Part shown: positions 51,409 to 61,275 of the stretch, piece after piece
How the letters are laid out: each line of letters opens with the position of its first letter
How positions within the stretch are numbered: the stretch's first letter is position 1
Assembly: GCA_023417785.1 (NCBI GenBank)
Contig: JAEZEH010000094.1
Coordinates: 27,227-91,226 of the forward strand
Length of the DNA stretch: 64,000 nucleotides
Reading direction: 5' to 3'
Origin: Bacteroidota bacterium
GTDB lineage: Bacteria; Bacteroidota; Bacteroidia; Cytophagales; Cyclobacteriaceae
The notes under the pieces: model-generated
Told to the model about the DNA's origin: nothing
The model's input: the letters and a program-made list of their open reading frames with translations, nothing else
Databases searched by the model: none
Program-made: the position numbers and the translations under genes

Positions 51409-54084
51409 CTATTGTTTAATAATCTTAATTGACCGCTTTTCATTGGTTGTTGAAATGTGAACCACGTATAGTCCCGCCGGTAATCCGGCAATATCGAGTT
51501 CGCTGAACCCCGCCTGATCGAAGCTTGAAGATCCTTGTATTACCTGTTCACCTGAATGGCTGAAAAGCGTATATTCATAGTGGATGTCGTCAAGTCGTCC
51601 CTGTTTCTGGATTATCATCCGGTCTTTGACGGGATTCGGAAAAACCCGAATATGATTTTCTTCCACCGAAACCGGCAAAAAGGCGTAATGCTGCCATTCG
51701 TATGAAGTTACAACGGTACTGTTATCCCATGTGATCACCAGTTTCGGTGCATGGGTAGGTGATCCCTCATAGGACCACGCGGTTCGTTTTCCGTTTCCGG
51801 TGATAATAAAGGCCATCGCATTACCCGCTTTCCATCCTGGTCTCCTTAGGACTTCCTGAACCAAGTCTCTCAGATCCGGTGACTGCTGCTCCGGGCCGGA
51901 CTCATTGCGAAGGTTCCATGGGGCAGGATCCCAGTGAGTGGAAACCGTCGTGGTTCTTCTGGAGCTTACATTATTCGGCCTGTATGAAAATGCTGCGGCG
52001 TCGTCAACAGCTTCTGCACGAATCTGGAGCGACGTGGGCTGGTTTCCGGTCTCGTCGGCTGTGAACAAAAGATATGCGGACAAAATCGTAGCCCCTCGTG
52101 GAATCTGTACATTCTGAAACCTGACGCCAACGATCTGGTTACCCGTCGTACCATTATCATAAGTTAATTCCAGGTCAGTGCTGCCAACATAAACGCTTCC
52201 GTCGGCGCGTTGCTCCACGTCGTCGTGTCCTGAAGTTACGGCGTAGGTATCCGTTTTCGCGTCGGATGGACCTTCTTCGTCATCCTGCGATACGTCATAC
52301 CAAACATGAAGGACCGGCGCGACCGTTGAACTCTTTTCATAGGAGGACGCAATTCGTTTTCCTGAGCCGGAGACTATTATTCCTATAGCGTTTCCTGAAG
52401 CCCAGTCGTCGCGTGACGTGATTTCGCTGATAATAGTTTTCAGATCCGGAGTCTGTTGATCTACACTATTGAAGCCCATCGTCCAGGGTACAGGAACCCA
52501 TGATACTGAAGCTGATGTCTTACGGCGTGCAGTGATGTTGTTACGTGATGTCGTAAACGGTTTACTGCTTCCTGAAGCCTCTCCGTAGAATTTCAGATTT
52601 ACGGCAGATGCCGAGTTCTCGTCCGCGGTAAACTGGATGTACGCACGTTTGATGCGAGCTCCTTTAGGGATATCGACCGAGGAAAAGCGCATTCCAACGG
52701 TCTGGTTGCCTGTTGATGCGTTGTCGTAGACAAGTTCGAGATCTGTGCTGCCCATGTATATCGTTCCATCGCCCCGTTCTTCGGCATCATCTGATCCCGC
52801 CGCTATTTTCGCGGTGACGTGAACTTCAGATTCGTCTTTCTGAACCGCAGGGATAACGATGACCGGTCCGTTTCCGGGATTCCAGATGTCCAGATTGGCG
52901 GGAGGCGTGAATGGATCAGTATCGCTCACAACGCCTACTTTGTCGGCATTGTCGGTTCGCACGAACCTGGTTTCAATTCGGTCCCTGCTCACAATAATCC
53001 AATTGAACTGGTTGAACATTCCGCTGTCGCGGGTCCAGGGTTTAGGATCATCGTTCTTTCGAAGTGGTGCGCCCCAACAACCTTCTCCAACGAAGACGGT
53101 TCCTGCTTTATCGTCTCGGATAAAACCTTCCGCCGAACCTTCAGCAGTTGACGGAATCACGGGCCATGTTGATTTCACTGTGTGCGCATCGCATTCAATT
53201 ACCAGTTTGACCTGGTGCTGATAGAACAAACTGGACCATGCGCGGTAGTGTACATTCCCATCCGACTTGGTCGAAACATGGGGACGCATGGGGCGGTGAT
53301 ACTGCGCTATTCGCCACGCGACATGCTGACTGCGTACAAGATCATTCGCAAGCCACTCAGTCTGGGCTCCGGCGATTGAGCTTTCAGAATTCAACGTGTA
53401 CACGCGTAGCAGGGATCCCGCGAATGTCAGTGCGTAGTACACATTTTCGTGGGGCACATCAAAATGGTTGACGAGGATAGCATCTGAGCTTTCATGGTTC
53501 CCGCGCGCAACGACAATTGGAATGATCCGTCCATCAGCTCCAATGGTGTATTGCCAGTCGTTAAACCAGTCCTGCCATTCATCGTCACGGTTGGAACGCG
53601 TCATGTCACCACCGAACAATACCACATGCGGGCGTAGCTTACTCACCAGTTTGTTGGCATTCTGCCGTGTAGCTCTGCTGTCACGACTATCTCCACCGGC
53701 GATGACTGATAGACGCACCGCGGGATCGTCCGGAGCGGTTCGAAACCACAAGCGTTGACTGACTCCCTCACTGTCGCGAATAACAAAATAGTAAGCGGTA
53801 TTTGGTTTAAGACCCGTGAGTCTGACAAAATGGTTTGACATGCCGTTCTCGCTTACCACACGGTCGGGTTTCCTGCTTGAGGGATACCGATTGTACGCTA
53901 TACCAAAGTCATTTGCGCCAAAATATATAACAGGGTTTGACCCCGACACCTGATTCCAGCCTATGACGATGGAGGTTGACGGATCGTCGCGGAGCATCAA
54001 CCGGTATTTGTCGGTGAGCGCGAGAACGTCCGAACTTATGACAACGAGAACTAACAGGTTTATAAAAATCTTTTTCATAGACAT
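51409..54084 (-). CDS. T9SS-secreted metallophosphoesterase with duplicated domain
   Basis: 891 residues. Signal peptide (to about 22), a purple acid phosphatase-type fibronectin III domain (about 25-118), then a calcineurin-like metallophosphoesterase domain (about 125-385) with GGDSRDS, FGGDMTRS and RGNHESS as metal ligands. Next come two tandem copies of a beta-rich domain of about 165 residues (about 437-604 and 622-787), each starting with VGSTDLELTYDN/MGSTDLELVYDN and containing GNQTVGMRF/GNQIVGVRF and SGKRIASSYE/NGKRTAWSYE. The C-terminal 79 residues (RVFPNPVKDRM to RSIKIIKQ) are a type A T9SS sorting domain. Probably an exported phosphatase or phosphodiesterase attached to or released from the cell surface. 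Confidence 0.9.
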   Translation of the reverse strand: MSMKKIFINLLVLVVISSDVLALTDKYRLMLRDDPSTSIVIGWNQVSGSNPVIYFGANDFGIAYNRYPSSRKPDRVVSENGMSNHFVRLTGLKPNTAYYFVIRDSEGVSQRLWFRTAPDDPAVRLSVIAGGDSRDSRATRQNANKLVSKLRPHVVLFGGDMTRSNRDDEWQDWFNDWQYTIGADGRIIPIVVARGNHESSDAILVNHFDVPHENVYYALTFAGSLLRVYTLNSESSIAGAQTEWLANDLVRSQHVAWRIAQYHRPMRPHVSTKSDGNVHYRAWSSLFYQHQVKLVIECDAHTVKSTWPVIPSTAEGSAEGFIRDDKAGTVFVGEGCWGAPLRKNDDPKPWTRDSGMFNQFNWIIVSRDRIETRFVRTDNADKVGVVSDTDPFTPPANLDIWNPGNGPVIVIPAVQKDESEVHVTAKIAAGSDDAEERGDGTIYMGSTDLELVYDNASTGNQTVGMRFSSVDIPKGARIKRAYIQFTADENSASAVNLKFYGEASGSSKPFTTSRNNITARRKTSASVSWVPVPWTMGFNSVDQQTPDLKTIISEITSRDDWASGNAIGIIVSGSGKRIASSYEKSSTVAPVLHVWYDVSQDDEEGPSDAKTDTYAVTSGHDDVEQRADGSVYVGSTDLELTYDNGTTGNQIVGVRFQNVQIPRGATILSAYLLFTADETGNQPTSLQIRAEAVDDAAAFSYRPNNVSSRRTTTVSTHWDPAPWNLRNESGPEQQSPDLRDLVQEVLRRPGWKAGNAMAFIITGNGKRTAWSYEGSPTHAPKLVITWDNSTVVTSYEWQHYAFLPVSVEENHIRVFPNPVKDRMIIQKQGRLDDIHYEYTLFSHSGEQVIQGSSSFDQAGFSELDIAGLPAGLYVVHISTTNEKRSIKIIKQ

Positions 54085-54201
54085 TTCTATTTAGGATTTG
54101 TGTTTGCCGAATGGATGATGTGTCTCTAAGATTTAACCAAATGGAAACATCATCGACTCGATTCCCTGCATAAATAATCCTTAGTTCGTGACGGGAAAAG
54201 C

Positions 54202-55167
54202 ATGCTAACCAATCTTCATCAAACGATCATGGGAAGTAAACCGATAATTCATACGAAGGAGGAGGGTGTTAACAAATACGTAATACTGATTTTGCTGCTC
54301 AGTTCCATTTGCGTGTTCGCAGGCCGCGCATATCAGCATTTGTTTTACGATATACCTATACGCATCGTTCTGTGGGATCAGGACTCGATGGAATGGGCCT
54401 TGTCGCATGTATTTAATGTCCGCTGGGATGATTTTATTCGCAGTGCTGAATGGGATTCGAGGATACAATCAGCGGTGAAAGTTGTCGGAGTAATATATCT
54501 CTGTTGTTGCGCATGGTGCATTCACTTCATTTTTCGAAAGTCGATCCGGTATGCCGGGATCTTACTCGGTGGGTCAGCTTTGCTTTTTTCGCTGGCCGTT
54601 CTTTATAGCCTTGACAAGTTTGGGAGGGTGGGGGAATTTGTGGAATACACCTGTCAATGGTTTACGCCAATCGCTTTGTTCCTGGCGGTGAGAAACAGTC
54701 ATACGGCGGCAATTGCATGTGGCCTGCGTATGTCCATTGCGTTGACATTCGCCGGACACGGTCTTTATGCCATAGGCTATTATCCGATTCCCGGCAACTT
54801 CATCGATATGATGATCCTGGGCTTCGGTGTGAATGAAGACTCGGCGGTAACGATGCTGGCTATCGCAGGCTGGCTTGACCTCCTGGTCGCAATAGTGATA
54901 TTGTTTCCCGCGACAGACCGCGTGGCTGCAATGTATGCGTTCTTATGGGGGACGGTAACAGCTCTGGCGCGGATCTGGACGAATTTTGACGTTCAGTTTG
55001 TTGGTGAGTCAATCTCGCAATGGTTCTATGAAACCTTAGTAAGAATTCCAAACGCGTTATTACCATTGGTATTTTTGCTGATCAGGAAGCGCTTCCACAA
55101 ACGGGTTGGTGCGGGAATACTTAGACGATTAATTCCCCTGCAGAAAAAGCGACCAGATTTTCTGTGA
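54202..55167 (+). CDS. Polytopic membrane protein
   Basis: Up to 321 residues (an internal Met at 54229 is an alternative start) with about eight membrane segments. The second half (MSIALTFAGHGLYAIGYY, then NEDSAVTMLAIAGWLDLLVA) loosely resembles DoxX-like membrane proteins. No reliable family assignment. Divergent from the metallophosphoesterase gene with about 117 bp between starts. Confidence 0.7.
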   Translation: MLTNLHQTIMGSKPIIHTKEEGVNKYVILILLLSSICVFAGRAYQHLFYDIPIRIVLWDQDSMEWALSHVFNVRWDDFIRSAEWDSRIQSAVKVVGVIYLCCCAWCIHFIFRKSIRYAGILLGGSALLFSLAVLYSLDKFGRVGEFVEYTCQWFTPIALFLAVRNSHTAAIACGLRMSIALTFAGHGLYAIGYYPIPGNFIDMMILGFGVNEDSAVTMLAIAGWLDLLVAIVILFPATDRVAAMYAFLWGTVTALARIWTNFDVQFVGESISQWFYETLVRIPNALLPLVFLLIRKRFHKRVGAGILRRLIPLQKKRPDFL

Positions 55168-55322
55168 AATTAGATCCTGAGAGTTATGAGATTCATTGAA
55201 ATACGAAATAGAATTCTGGCAGAAAATCGAATAAGCGTATTTTATAGCGAATAGCGGTCGAGTTTTTCGTTGAAGGGTTACCTGGGGTATGGTCCGTGAA
55301 TTAAGTGCAAATGTCTATAGTA

Positions 55323-55448
55323 ATGCGAAAAGTGAACGTCACGAACGGGCCCCATCCTATTTTTCTGAGACGATCTTTAGTGATCGTTTTATCCATTGTT
55401 TTTTCCCTGGTCTTTTTGGGAATTACTGTTGTGAACATGGGTTTGTAA
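55323..55448 (+). CDS. Small single-helix membrane peptide
   Basis: A 41-residue frame with a short positively charged N-terminus and one hydrophobic helix (about 18-37, SLVIVLSIVFSLVFLGITVV). It sits between the membrane protein gene and a large palindrome. No homology recognised; the charge and helix pattern is the only support. Confidence 0.4.
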   Translation: MRKVNVTNGPHPIFLRRSLVIVLSIVFSLVFLGITVVNMGL

Positions 55449-55454
55449 GGGATC

Positions 55455-55494
55455 AGTAAAAGCAATAGCATCATATGATGTGATTGCTTTTACT
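55455..55494. terminator. Bidirectional terminator-like 40-bp palindrome
   Basis: Outer arms AGTAAAAGCAAT (55455-55466) and ATTGCTTTTACT (55483-55494) pair perfectly. The centre CATCATATGATG (55469-55480) is itself a perfect palindrome, leaving only one mismatch and one wobble in between. It lies 7 bp after the small membrane peptide and 25 bp beyond the lacZ stop, so it probably terminates both convergent transcripts. Confidence 0.7.
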
Positions 55495-55519
55495 TCTTTG
55501 TTTTGTTATTCCTTTAATA

Positions 55520-58500
55520 CTACTTCGCTGCTTCTATGGTGAACGAATAACTATAGAATTTGTCCGTTAGCATAAACTCCGGATGTGGGAATCCATTTTC
55601 CGACCAGGTGTCATCCCCACCCAGCCCCATTTGTATAAGATCGATATTGAGATTCACGAAGTCCGCACGTTCCAGTTGGTGCGTGTGTGTTGCATTCAAT
55701 AACGTTTCCTGACTGTAAGGCAGAGCGTTCACGCTGAGATATTGAGGTCCGCTGATACGCAAGCCCTGACCCTTCGCGTTGGTGAGGCTCATCCAGCGCA
55801 CATCGGTTCTATTACCGCTTTCCTGTGGCTGGGGATAACTAAAAAAGTCTTTCGTTACTGATGCTGTGTATAGGCCTGCCGGTGCGCTTTCTTTTCTGTC
55901 GATGTAATTGCCGTGCGGGCCGCGTCCGAACCACTTCACAGCGTCGAGCGAAGCCGGAACATGGGTCATCATTCCAACACGCATCGGGCCGGGTACATTT
56001 TCGTTTATAGTGAGTGCCGGAGTTACCTCAATTCTGTCGTCTGAGATATCGTAGGTGATCTGTAGGGTACCGATGTTTTCCAATTGGTAGGTAGCGAAAA
56101 TGGAAACCGACTTTTCCACTTCCTCCCATGTGAATTGTTCCAGCTTCATATTACTCACGGCATTTTCCCACACCGCGAGTTTTCGGGCTGTGCCACACAA
56201 CCGGTCATTATCCGTGAGTGCACGCCAGAAGTTTGGCGTCAACGGTGTCTTCAAATATTCTGTGTTGTTGAACCGAAGACTGGTAAGGAGACCGTCTTTT
56301 TTATTGAATTGAGAAATCAATGCCTTTCCGGATACCGTAATTAAGTCATTACTATCCTGCAGTTTGATGGCAGGTGCATTTTTGCCGGGAAGATGAATCG
56401 CAGGATCCAATTCGATGATAGGTATTTGCTCCCACGCGACGACGTGTCCGGTCGGTGCCCATGATTTTGATTGAAGAAGCGCATATTCAATCATCAGGTG
56501 GTATTCTGCACCGGATGTTGTCTTTATTTTTTTCAGAGGCAATGTGACTTCACGCGTCTGGCCGGGTGCCACCGACTCGATAGGAAGCTTTCCACGTTGA
56601 ATGGTTTTCCCGTTTTCAAGAACGGACCAGTTAAGAGTAAACTCACTCAGATCGGTGAAGCTGTATCTGTTGGTGATTTTTATCTTGCCTGCTTCGGCGT
56701 CTATATCCTCCGTGGCGATATTCTGCATCACTTTCTTGAATTCGAGCGTTGCGGGCTTTACGCCCCGGTCAGGAAGGACGACACCATTGAGGCAGAAGTT
56801 GCCGTCGTGGATGGGTTCACCGTGATCACCACCGTAGCCCCAGTAGGTCTTTCCTTCAGGTGTTTTCATCACAAGTCCCTGGTCGACCCAATCCCAGACG
56901 AAGCCGCCGATCAGACGCGGATGTTCGTAGAATGCCTCCCAGAATTTGAAAAGGTTCCCTGTGGAGTTACCCATAGCGTGGGCATATTCGCAATAAACAA
57001 CGGGCCGGGTATCCTCATTTGTGGCAAGGCGAACCATATCCGGTATAGGGGCGTACATCCGGCTATACACGTCGACGTAGAAAGGATCTTTTGTTTCCCC
57101 GCCGAAAGCCTGTGCGCCTTCGTAATGTATAAACCGTGAGGGGTCATAGGCTTTGATCCATCCTGCCATCGCGGCGTGATTGGGTCCACTCCCGGATTCA
57201 TTACCCAGTGACCAGGAGATGATGGAAGCATGATTCTTGTCGCGTTCCACCATGCGTACCGCGCGTTCCATGTAAGCGTTGTGCCAGTCGGGGTGTTGGG
57301 AAAGATAGGATCCTAAGCCATGAGTTTCCAGGTTGGCTTCGTCCATTACATATAAACCATATTCATCGCAGAGCTCATACCATCTTTCAATATTAGGGTA
57401 GTGTGATGTGCGTACGGCGTTGAAGTTGTGCTGTTTCATTAGAAGGATGTCCTGTTTCATGGTTTCTTCAGAAACGACTTTACCGTTGTACTGGTCGTGT
57501 TCATGCCGGTTCGCACCTTGTAGCAATACCTTTCTGCCGTTGATCTTTAAACCAAAGGCTCCCCACTCAATGGAACGAAAACCAATTTTGCAGGATCGGA
57601 CCTCGGCCACGTTTCCATTCGCATCTTCAAGACTGATCGTAAACGTATAGAGGTTGGGGTACTCGGCAGACCAGAGCAATGGCTTATCGATGGACGCCTC
57701 AATGTGTATATCAGGGAAGCCACCCTGGTTATTTCCGTAGCCGCGTTCATCCTGGAGATTTCTTAACACCGGCTTCGAAACTGCCTTTTGTAACACGGGT
57801 TGATTGTTCGCGTCATACATTTGAATCTTTAGCTGCCATCCGTCGGCATTGGCCGGGGTCAACCCTGATGTTTTTGCCAGCACACGTACAGTGCCCTGAT
57901 CGAATGCATCGTTCAAAGACGGCTTAACGAAAAAGTCAGCAATATGGGTATGAGGAACGGCTTCCAGATAGACGTCGCGTTGAATACCGCTTAGCCGCCA
58001 GTGGTCCTGGTCTTCCAGGTAGCTGCCGTCGGACCAGCGGAGCACTTTTACAGCGAGTTTGTTTTTACCGGGGCGGTTAACGTGTTGGGTAATATCAAAC
58101 GCGAATGGCAGAAAACTGTCTTCGCTGTAGCCGACTTCCTTGCCATTGATCCACACATACGTGGCCGAAGATGATCCGCCAAAGTGGAGAATGATTTTCT
58201 GATCGTTCCACGAGTCGGGCAGAGTAAATTCGGTTATATAGGATCCAACGGGATTGTCGCTGTGATCGATGTAGGGAGGATTAACCTTGAAAGGATACCT
58301 GATGTTGGTATAGATAGCTGTGCCGTAGCCCTTCAACTCCCAGTTAGACGGAACTTCAATCTGGTCCCACGATGAAGCATCGTAATTCGGCTGATGAAAA
58401 CCTGAAGGTGATTTGTCCGGCGCCGGAGCAAAATGGAACTGCCATTGGCCATTGAGCACCTGAATCTTCGGTGATTTATCGCGACTGACCGAAAGTGCAG

Positions 58501-58672
58501 TTTCCTCCGTGGGAAAACTGTAGCTCGTGCTACGCATCGGGAGCCGATTAACGCCATTGATATTTGGGTTTTCCCAAAAAGTCTCCGAAAAGATGGTTTG
58601 GGCCTGGACATGGGAAGTAAAGGCAAGGCAAGCCACCAGAATCATCGTTAAGCGCAGTCGGGAGTTTTTCAT
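55520..58672 (-). CDS. lacZ: Beta-galactosidase, glycoside hydrolase family 2
   Basis: 1050 residues; signal peptide ending near HVQAQ (about 25). The GH2 modules follow in order: N-terminal sugar-binding domain (to about 240), immunoglobulin-like domain, TIM barrel with the acid/base segment WSLGNESGSGPNHAAM and the nucleophile region YCEYAHAMGNSTG, a second immunoglobulin-like domain, and the C-terminal small-chain domain (from about 780). Periplasmic or exported; it removes terminal beta-galactose from oligosaccharides. Two palindromes lie upstream of the start. Confidence 0.95.
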   Translation of the reverse strand: MKNSRLRLTMILVACLAFTSHVQAQTIFSETFWENPNINGVNRLPMRSTSYSFPTEETALSVSRDKSPKIQVLNGQWQFHFAPAPDKSPSGFHQPNYDASSWDQIEVPSNWELKGYGTAIYTNIRYPFKVNPPYIDHSDNPVGSYITEFTLPDSWNDQKIILHFGGSSSATYVWINGKEVGYSEDSFLPFAFDITQHVNRPGKNKLAVKVLRWSDGSYLEDQDHWRLSGIQRDVYLEAVPHTHIADFFVKPSLNDAFDQGTVRVLAKTSGLTPANADGWQLKIQMYDANNQPVLQKAVSKPVLRNLQDERGYGNNQGGFPDIHIEASIDKPLLWSAEYPNLYTFTISLEDANGNVAEVRSCKIGFRSIEWGAFGLKINGRKVLLQGANRHEHDQYNGKVVSEETMKQDILLMKQHNFNAVRTSHYPNIERWYELCDEYGLYVMDEANLETHGLGSYLSQHPDWHNAYMERAVRMVERDKNHASIISWSLGNESGSGPNHAAMAGWIKAYDPSRFIHYEGAQAFGGETKDPFYVDVYSRMYAPIPDMVRLATNEDTRPVVYCEYAHAMGNSTGNLFKFWEAFYEHPRLIGGFVWDWVDQGLVMKTPEGKTYWGYGGDHGEPIHDGNFCLNGVVLPDRGVKPATLEFKKVMQNIATEDIDAEAGKIKITNRYSFTDLSEFTLNWSVLENGKTIQRGKLPIESVAPGQTREVTLPLKKIKTTSGAEYHLMIEYALLQSKSWAPTGHVVAWEQIPIIELDPAIHLPGKNAPAIKLQDSNDLITVSGKALISQFNKKDGLLTSLRFNNTEYLKTPLTPNFWRALTDNDRLCGTARKLAVWENAVSNMKLEQFTWEEVEKSVSIFATYQLENIGTLQITYDISDDRIEVTPALTINENVPGPMRVGMMTHVPASLDAVKWFGRGPHGNYIDRKESAPAGLYTASVTKDFFSYPQPQESGNRTDVRWMSLTNAKGQGLRISGPQYLSVNALPYSQETLLNATHTHQLERADFVNLNIDLIQMGLGGDDTWSENGFPHPEFMLTDKFYSYSFTIEAAK

Positions 58673-59130
58673 AAACCAGGAGTTTTGGACGCTAAAATAC
58701 AGTTTTGAAGGAAGTAAATGGAGGGTTTACGTGTCGCTAAGGGATGATAATTATCACATTCAAATGGACCGAGGCGTGTTGGTATGTTTGTGTCGCTCAT
58801 TCGAATGAGCGTAAGCCCTGTTAGCGTTACTGTGTGTTCGAAATTTTCTCAATAACCTCCGGATTTATCCCGGATTTGAGAAAAAGGGACTTTAGTCCTG
58901 TCCCCGTTGGTGGACGCCTTCGAGGCAATCATCCGTAGGGGCTTAAAGCTCCAACACGCCGCGCTCATAATTAAGATTAATAAGAAAATCCTAAATACAA
59001 CTTTGTAATGCAAAGTACTTTCTATATGTTTGTGATATCGGAAATAAACAATCCCGGCTCGCGAACCGCCGACAAGAATAATTTGCCGATCCAAAACCCT
59101 TTTCATTCACACAGTGTTTAGATCACAGCT
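58673..59130. other. 458-bp gap with palindromes and a repeat-like segment
   Basis: Two perfect palindromes lie upstream of lacZ: TGATAATTATCA (58745-58756) and GCTCATTCGAATGAGC (58795-58810). Between 58880 and 58960 a compact GC-richer segment carries the hairpin GGACTTTAGTCC (58887-58898). Its minus-strand translation (MIASKASTNGDRTKVPF) looks like a dispersed intergenic repeat rather than a real protein, though a frame of 85 codons is open there. Confidence 0.4.
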
Positions 59131-59799
59131 ATGGAATCTACCCGAAAACAACCCAAAAAGGCAGACAACCAGCCTTCCGAATCAAAAATCAAAAACGCTT
59201 ACCAGGAGCACCTGCTTCGAAACGGGTCCCGGCCCGCGTCGGTGTACAAGTTCTGTCTGGACATCGGCATAAAGGAGGACGATTTCTACAACTTCTTCGG
59301 CTCGTTTGATGGAGTTGAAAGACAAATCTGGAACGGGTTCATACAAAAGACAGTAAACAAGCTCAAAGCAGATGAGGGCTTTGGTTTGTTCACCGCGCGC
59401 GAACAAATACTTTCGTTTTATTTCGCGCTTGTAGAAGAGCTTCGCCCCAACCGCAGTTTTGTACTGCTGCAAGTTGCTGACATCCGCCAGACGGATATCG
59501 CGCCTCCCTTCCTGAAGGAATTTCGTTCCACGTTTGAAAAATTTATTGGTGAAATTCTGAATGCCGGAAAGGAAAAAGGTGAGATTGCCAACCGACCCTG
59601 GCTTGATGAGAGATATCCGCGGCTCTTCTGGCTTCACATGGTTTTTATACTCCGGTTCTGGCGAAATGACGACAGCGCAGGTTTTGAAAAGACCGACGCC
59701 GCGATTGAAAAGTCCGTTAACCTGGCATTCGACCTGATCAGTAAGGGTGCCGTTGACACCGCCTTTGATTTCGGCAAGTTTCTTTTTCAAAACCGCTAA
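59131..59799 (+). CDS. TetR family transcriptional regulator
   Basis: 222 residues. The N-terminal 60 residues carry a three-helix HTH (SKIKNAYQEHLLRNG, then VYKFCLDIGIKEDDFYNFFG, where the Phe/Tyr pair replaces the usual YYHF). The C-terminal helical ligand domain ends in FDFGKFLF. It precedes the AarF/UbiB kinase gene by 14 bp and the two are often paired in Bacteroidota; the regulator probably controls the kinase. Confidence 0.82.
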   Translation: MESTRKQPKKADNQPSESKIKNAYQEHLLRNGSRPASVYKFCLDIGIKEDDFYNFFGSFDGVERQIWNGFIQKTVNKLKADEGFGLFTAREQILSFYFALVEELRPNRSFVLLQVADIRQTDIAPPFLKEFRSTFEKFIGEILNAGKEKGEIANRPWLDERYPRLFWLHMVFILRFWRNDDSAGFEKTDAAIEKSVNLAFDLISKGAVDTAFDFGKFLFQNR

Positions 59800-59813
59800 T
59801 CGCGTTACACATC

Positions 59814-61118
59814 ATGAAAGAATTCGATCGGATTCCGGTGTCGAAAGTTCACCGGGCAAGCAAGTTCATAAGTACCGGTGCGCGAATAGGCACCAATTAC
59901 CTCAAACACTATAGTAAACAACTCATCAACGGAGATGCAAATCGTGAACAGTTACACCACGACAACGCCCGTGATATCTATAATTCATTAAGCGAACTTA
60001 AAGGCAGTGCCCTGAAAGTGGCGCAAATGCTGAGCATGGACAAAACATTACTTCCGACGGCCTATCAGCAAAAATTTTCCATGGCACAATATAGTGCGCC
60101 ACCGCTTTCTTATCCGCTGGTAGTGAAAATATTCCGCAAACAGTTTGGTAAAGCACCCGACGAACTGTTTGACAGTTTCACAACTAAAGCGGTCAATGCA
60201 GCATCAATGGGGCAAGTCCACCAGGCTGTACTCAACGGGAAAAAGCTCGCTGTGAAAATCCAATATCCCGGAGTAGGGGATAGTGTCAGATCCGATCTTG
60301 CGATGGTCAAGCCAATCGCGTTGTCGATGTTCAAATTGAATCCGGTTGATTACGACGAGTTTATCAAGGAGGTCGAGGCGCGGATGATAGAAGAAACGGA
60401 CTATACGCTGGAGCTTCAAAGGTCCATCGACCTCTCCTGCAGTACGAGGCATATTGGTAACCTTGTTTTTCCTGATTACTACCCCGAGTACTCCGGAGAA
60501 AAAATTCTTACCATGGACTGGATCGAAGGAAAGCCTCTTGGTGAGGTTTTACGCCAACCTGTTTCAGAAGCGGCACGGCACAAGCTGGGTCAGGCAATGT
60601 GGGACTTTTACCATTTTCAGATGCATACGCTGCGGTCTGTACATGCCGATCCGCACCCAGGTAATTTCATTGTTACACCGGATGACCGATTGGGAATAAT
60701 TGACTTTGGCTGCGTGAAGATTATTCCTGATAGTTTTTATAAAGAATACTTCAAGCTTCTCGACCGTAATTTTTACGATAACCCGAAAGAACTCGATAAG
60801 TTGTTTTATACACTTCACTTCCTTTATGATTCTGACACACCAGCTGAAAAGGAATTCTACCGCCGGATCTTCGTAAAACTGCTTGAGCTCTTGAGCCGAC
60901 CTTTCCGCACGGAAGTGTTCGATTTTTCAGATAAGAAATATTTCCAAAGCATTTATGATTTTGGGCAGGAGTTAGCCAACAATAAGACACTTCGCGAAGG
61001 CAGGAAAGCCCGCGGCGTGCGGGACGCGCTATACATTAATCGCACTTATTTTGGTTTGTACAATATTCTGCATGATTTGAAGGCAACGGTTCGCACTGGC
61101 GAATTTAGTATTGCCTGA
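59814..61118 (+). CDS. AarF/UbiB (ABC1/ADCK) family atypical kinase
   Basis: 434 residues. ABC1-family hallmarks are present: the KxGQ-like SELKGSALKVAQMLS, the Ala-rich nucleotide loop AASMGQVHQA with LAVKIQYPG, the catalytic HADPHPGNF and the metal-binding IDFGCVK. Members affect ubiquinone/menaquinone lipid handling and membrane lipid homeostasis. Probably cytoplasmic and membrane-associated. Confidence 0.92.
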   Translation: MKEFDRIPVSKVHRASKFISTGARIGTNYLKHYSKQLINGDANREQLHHDNARDIYNSLSELKGSALKVAQMLSMDKTLLPTAYQQKFSMAQYSAPPLSYPLVVKIFRKQFGKAPDELFDSFTTKAVNAASMGQVHQAVLNGKKLAVKIQYPGVGDSVRSDLAMVKPIALSMFKLNPVDYDEFIKEVEARMIEETDYTLELQRSIDLSCSTRHIGNLVFPDYYPEYSGEKILTMDWIEGKPLGEVLRQPVSEAARHKLGQAMWDFYHFQMHTLRSVHADPHPGNFIVTPDDRLGIIDFGCVKIIPDSFYKEYFKLLDRNFYDNPKELDKLFYTLHFLYDSDTPAEKEFYRRIFVKLLELLSRPFRTEVFDFSDKKYFQSIYDFGQELANNKTLREGRKARGVRDALYINRTYFGLYNILHDLKATVRTGEFSIA

Positions 61119-61275
61119 AGCATTTGAATACAGATTGAAGGAATAAAATCAGCAGCGCTTGCGGCAGTACTTACCGGTGGTGTCCTGCCGCTGGTGAAAA
61201 AGCTGATCCACTTTTGTATTGAGAATTAGGTTTTGCGCAATCGATTGCTCAAATTAGCTGCAAACCTGTAATTCT

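Noticed and set aside
58849..59106. 85-codon minus-strand frame before the TetR gene
   Set aside because: The sequence reads as a repeat-like intergenic element, with a hairpin inside and no recognisable domain.
61138..61230. Short open peptide (contains AALAAVLTGGVLPLVKK) between the AarF and Tat oxidoreductase genes
   Set aside because: No start codon is available and an in-frame stop lies directly upstream; the hairpin GCGGCAG/CTGCCGC inside it lacks a T tract.
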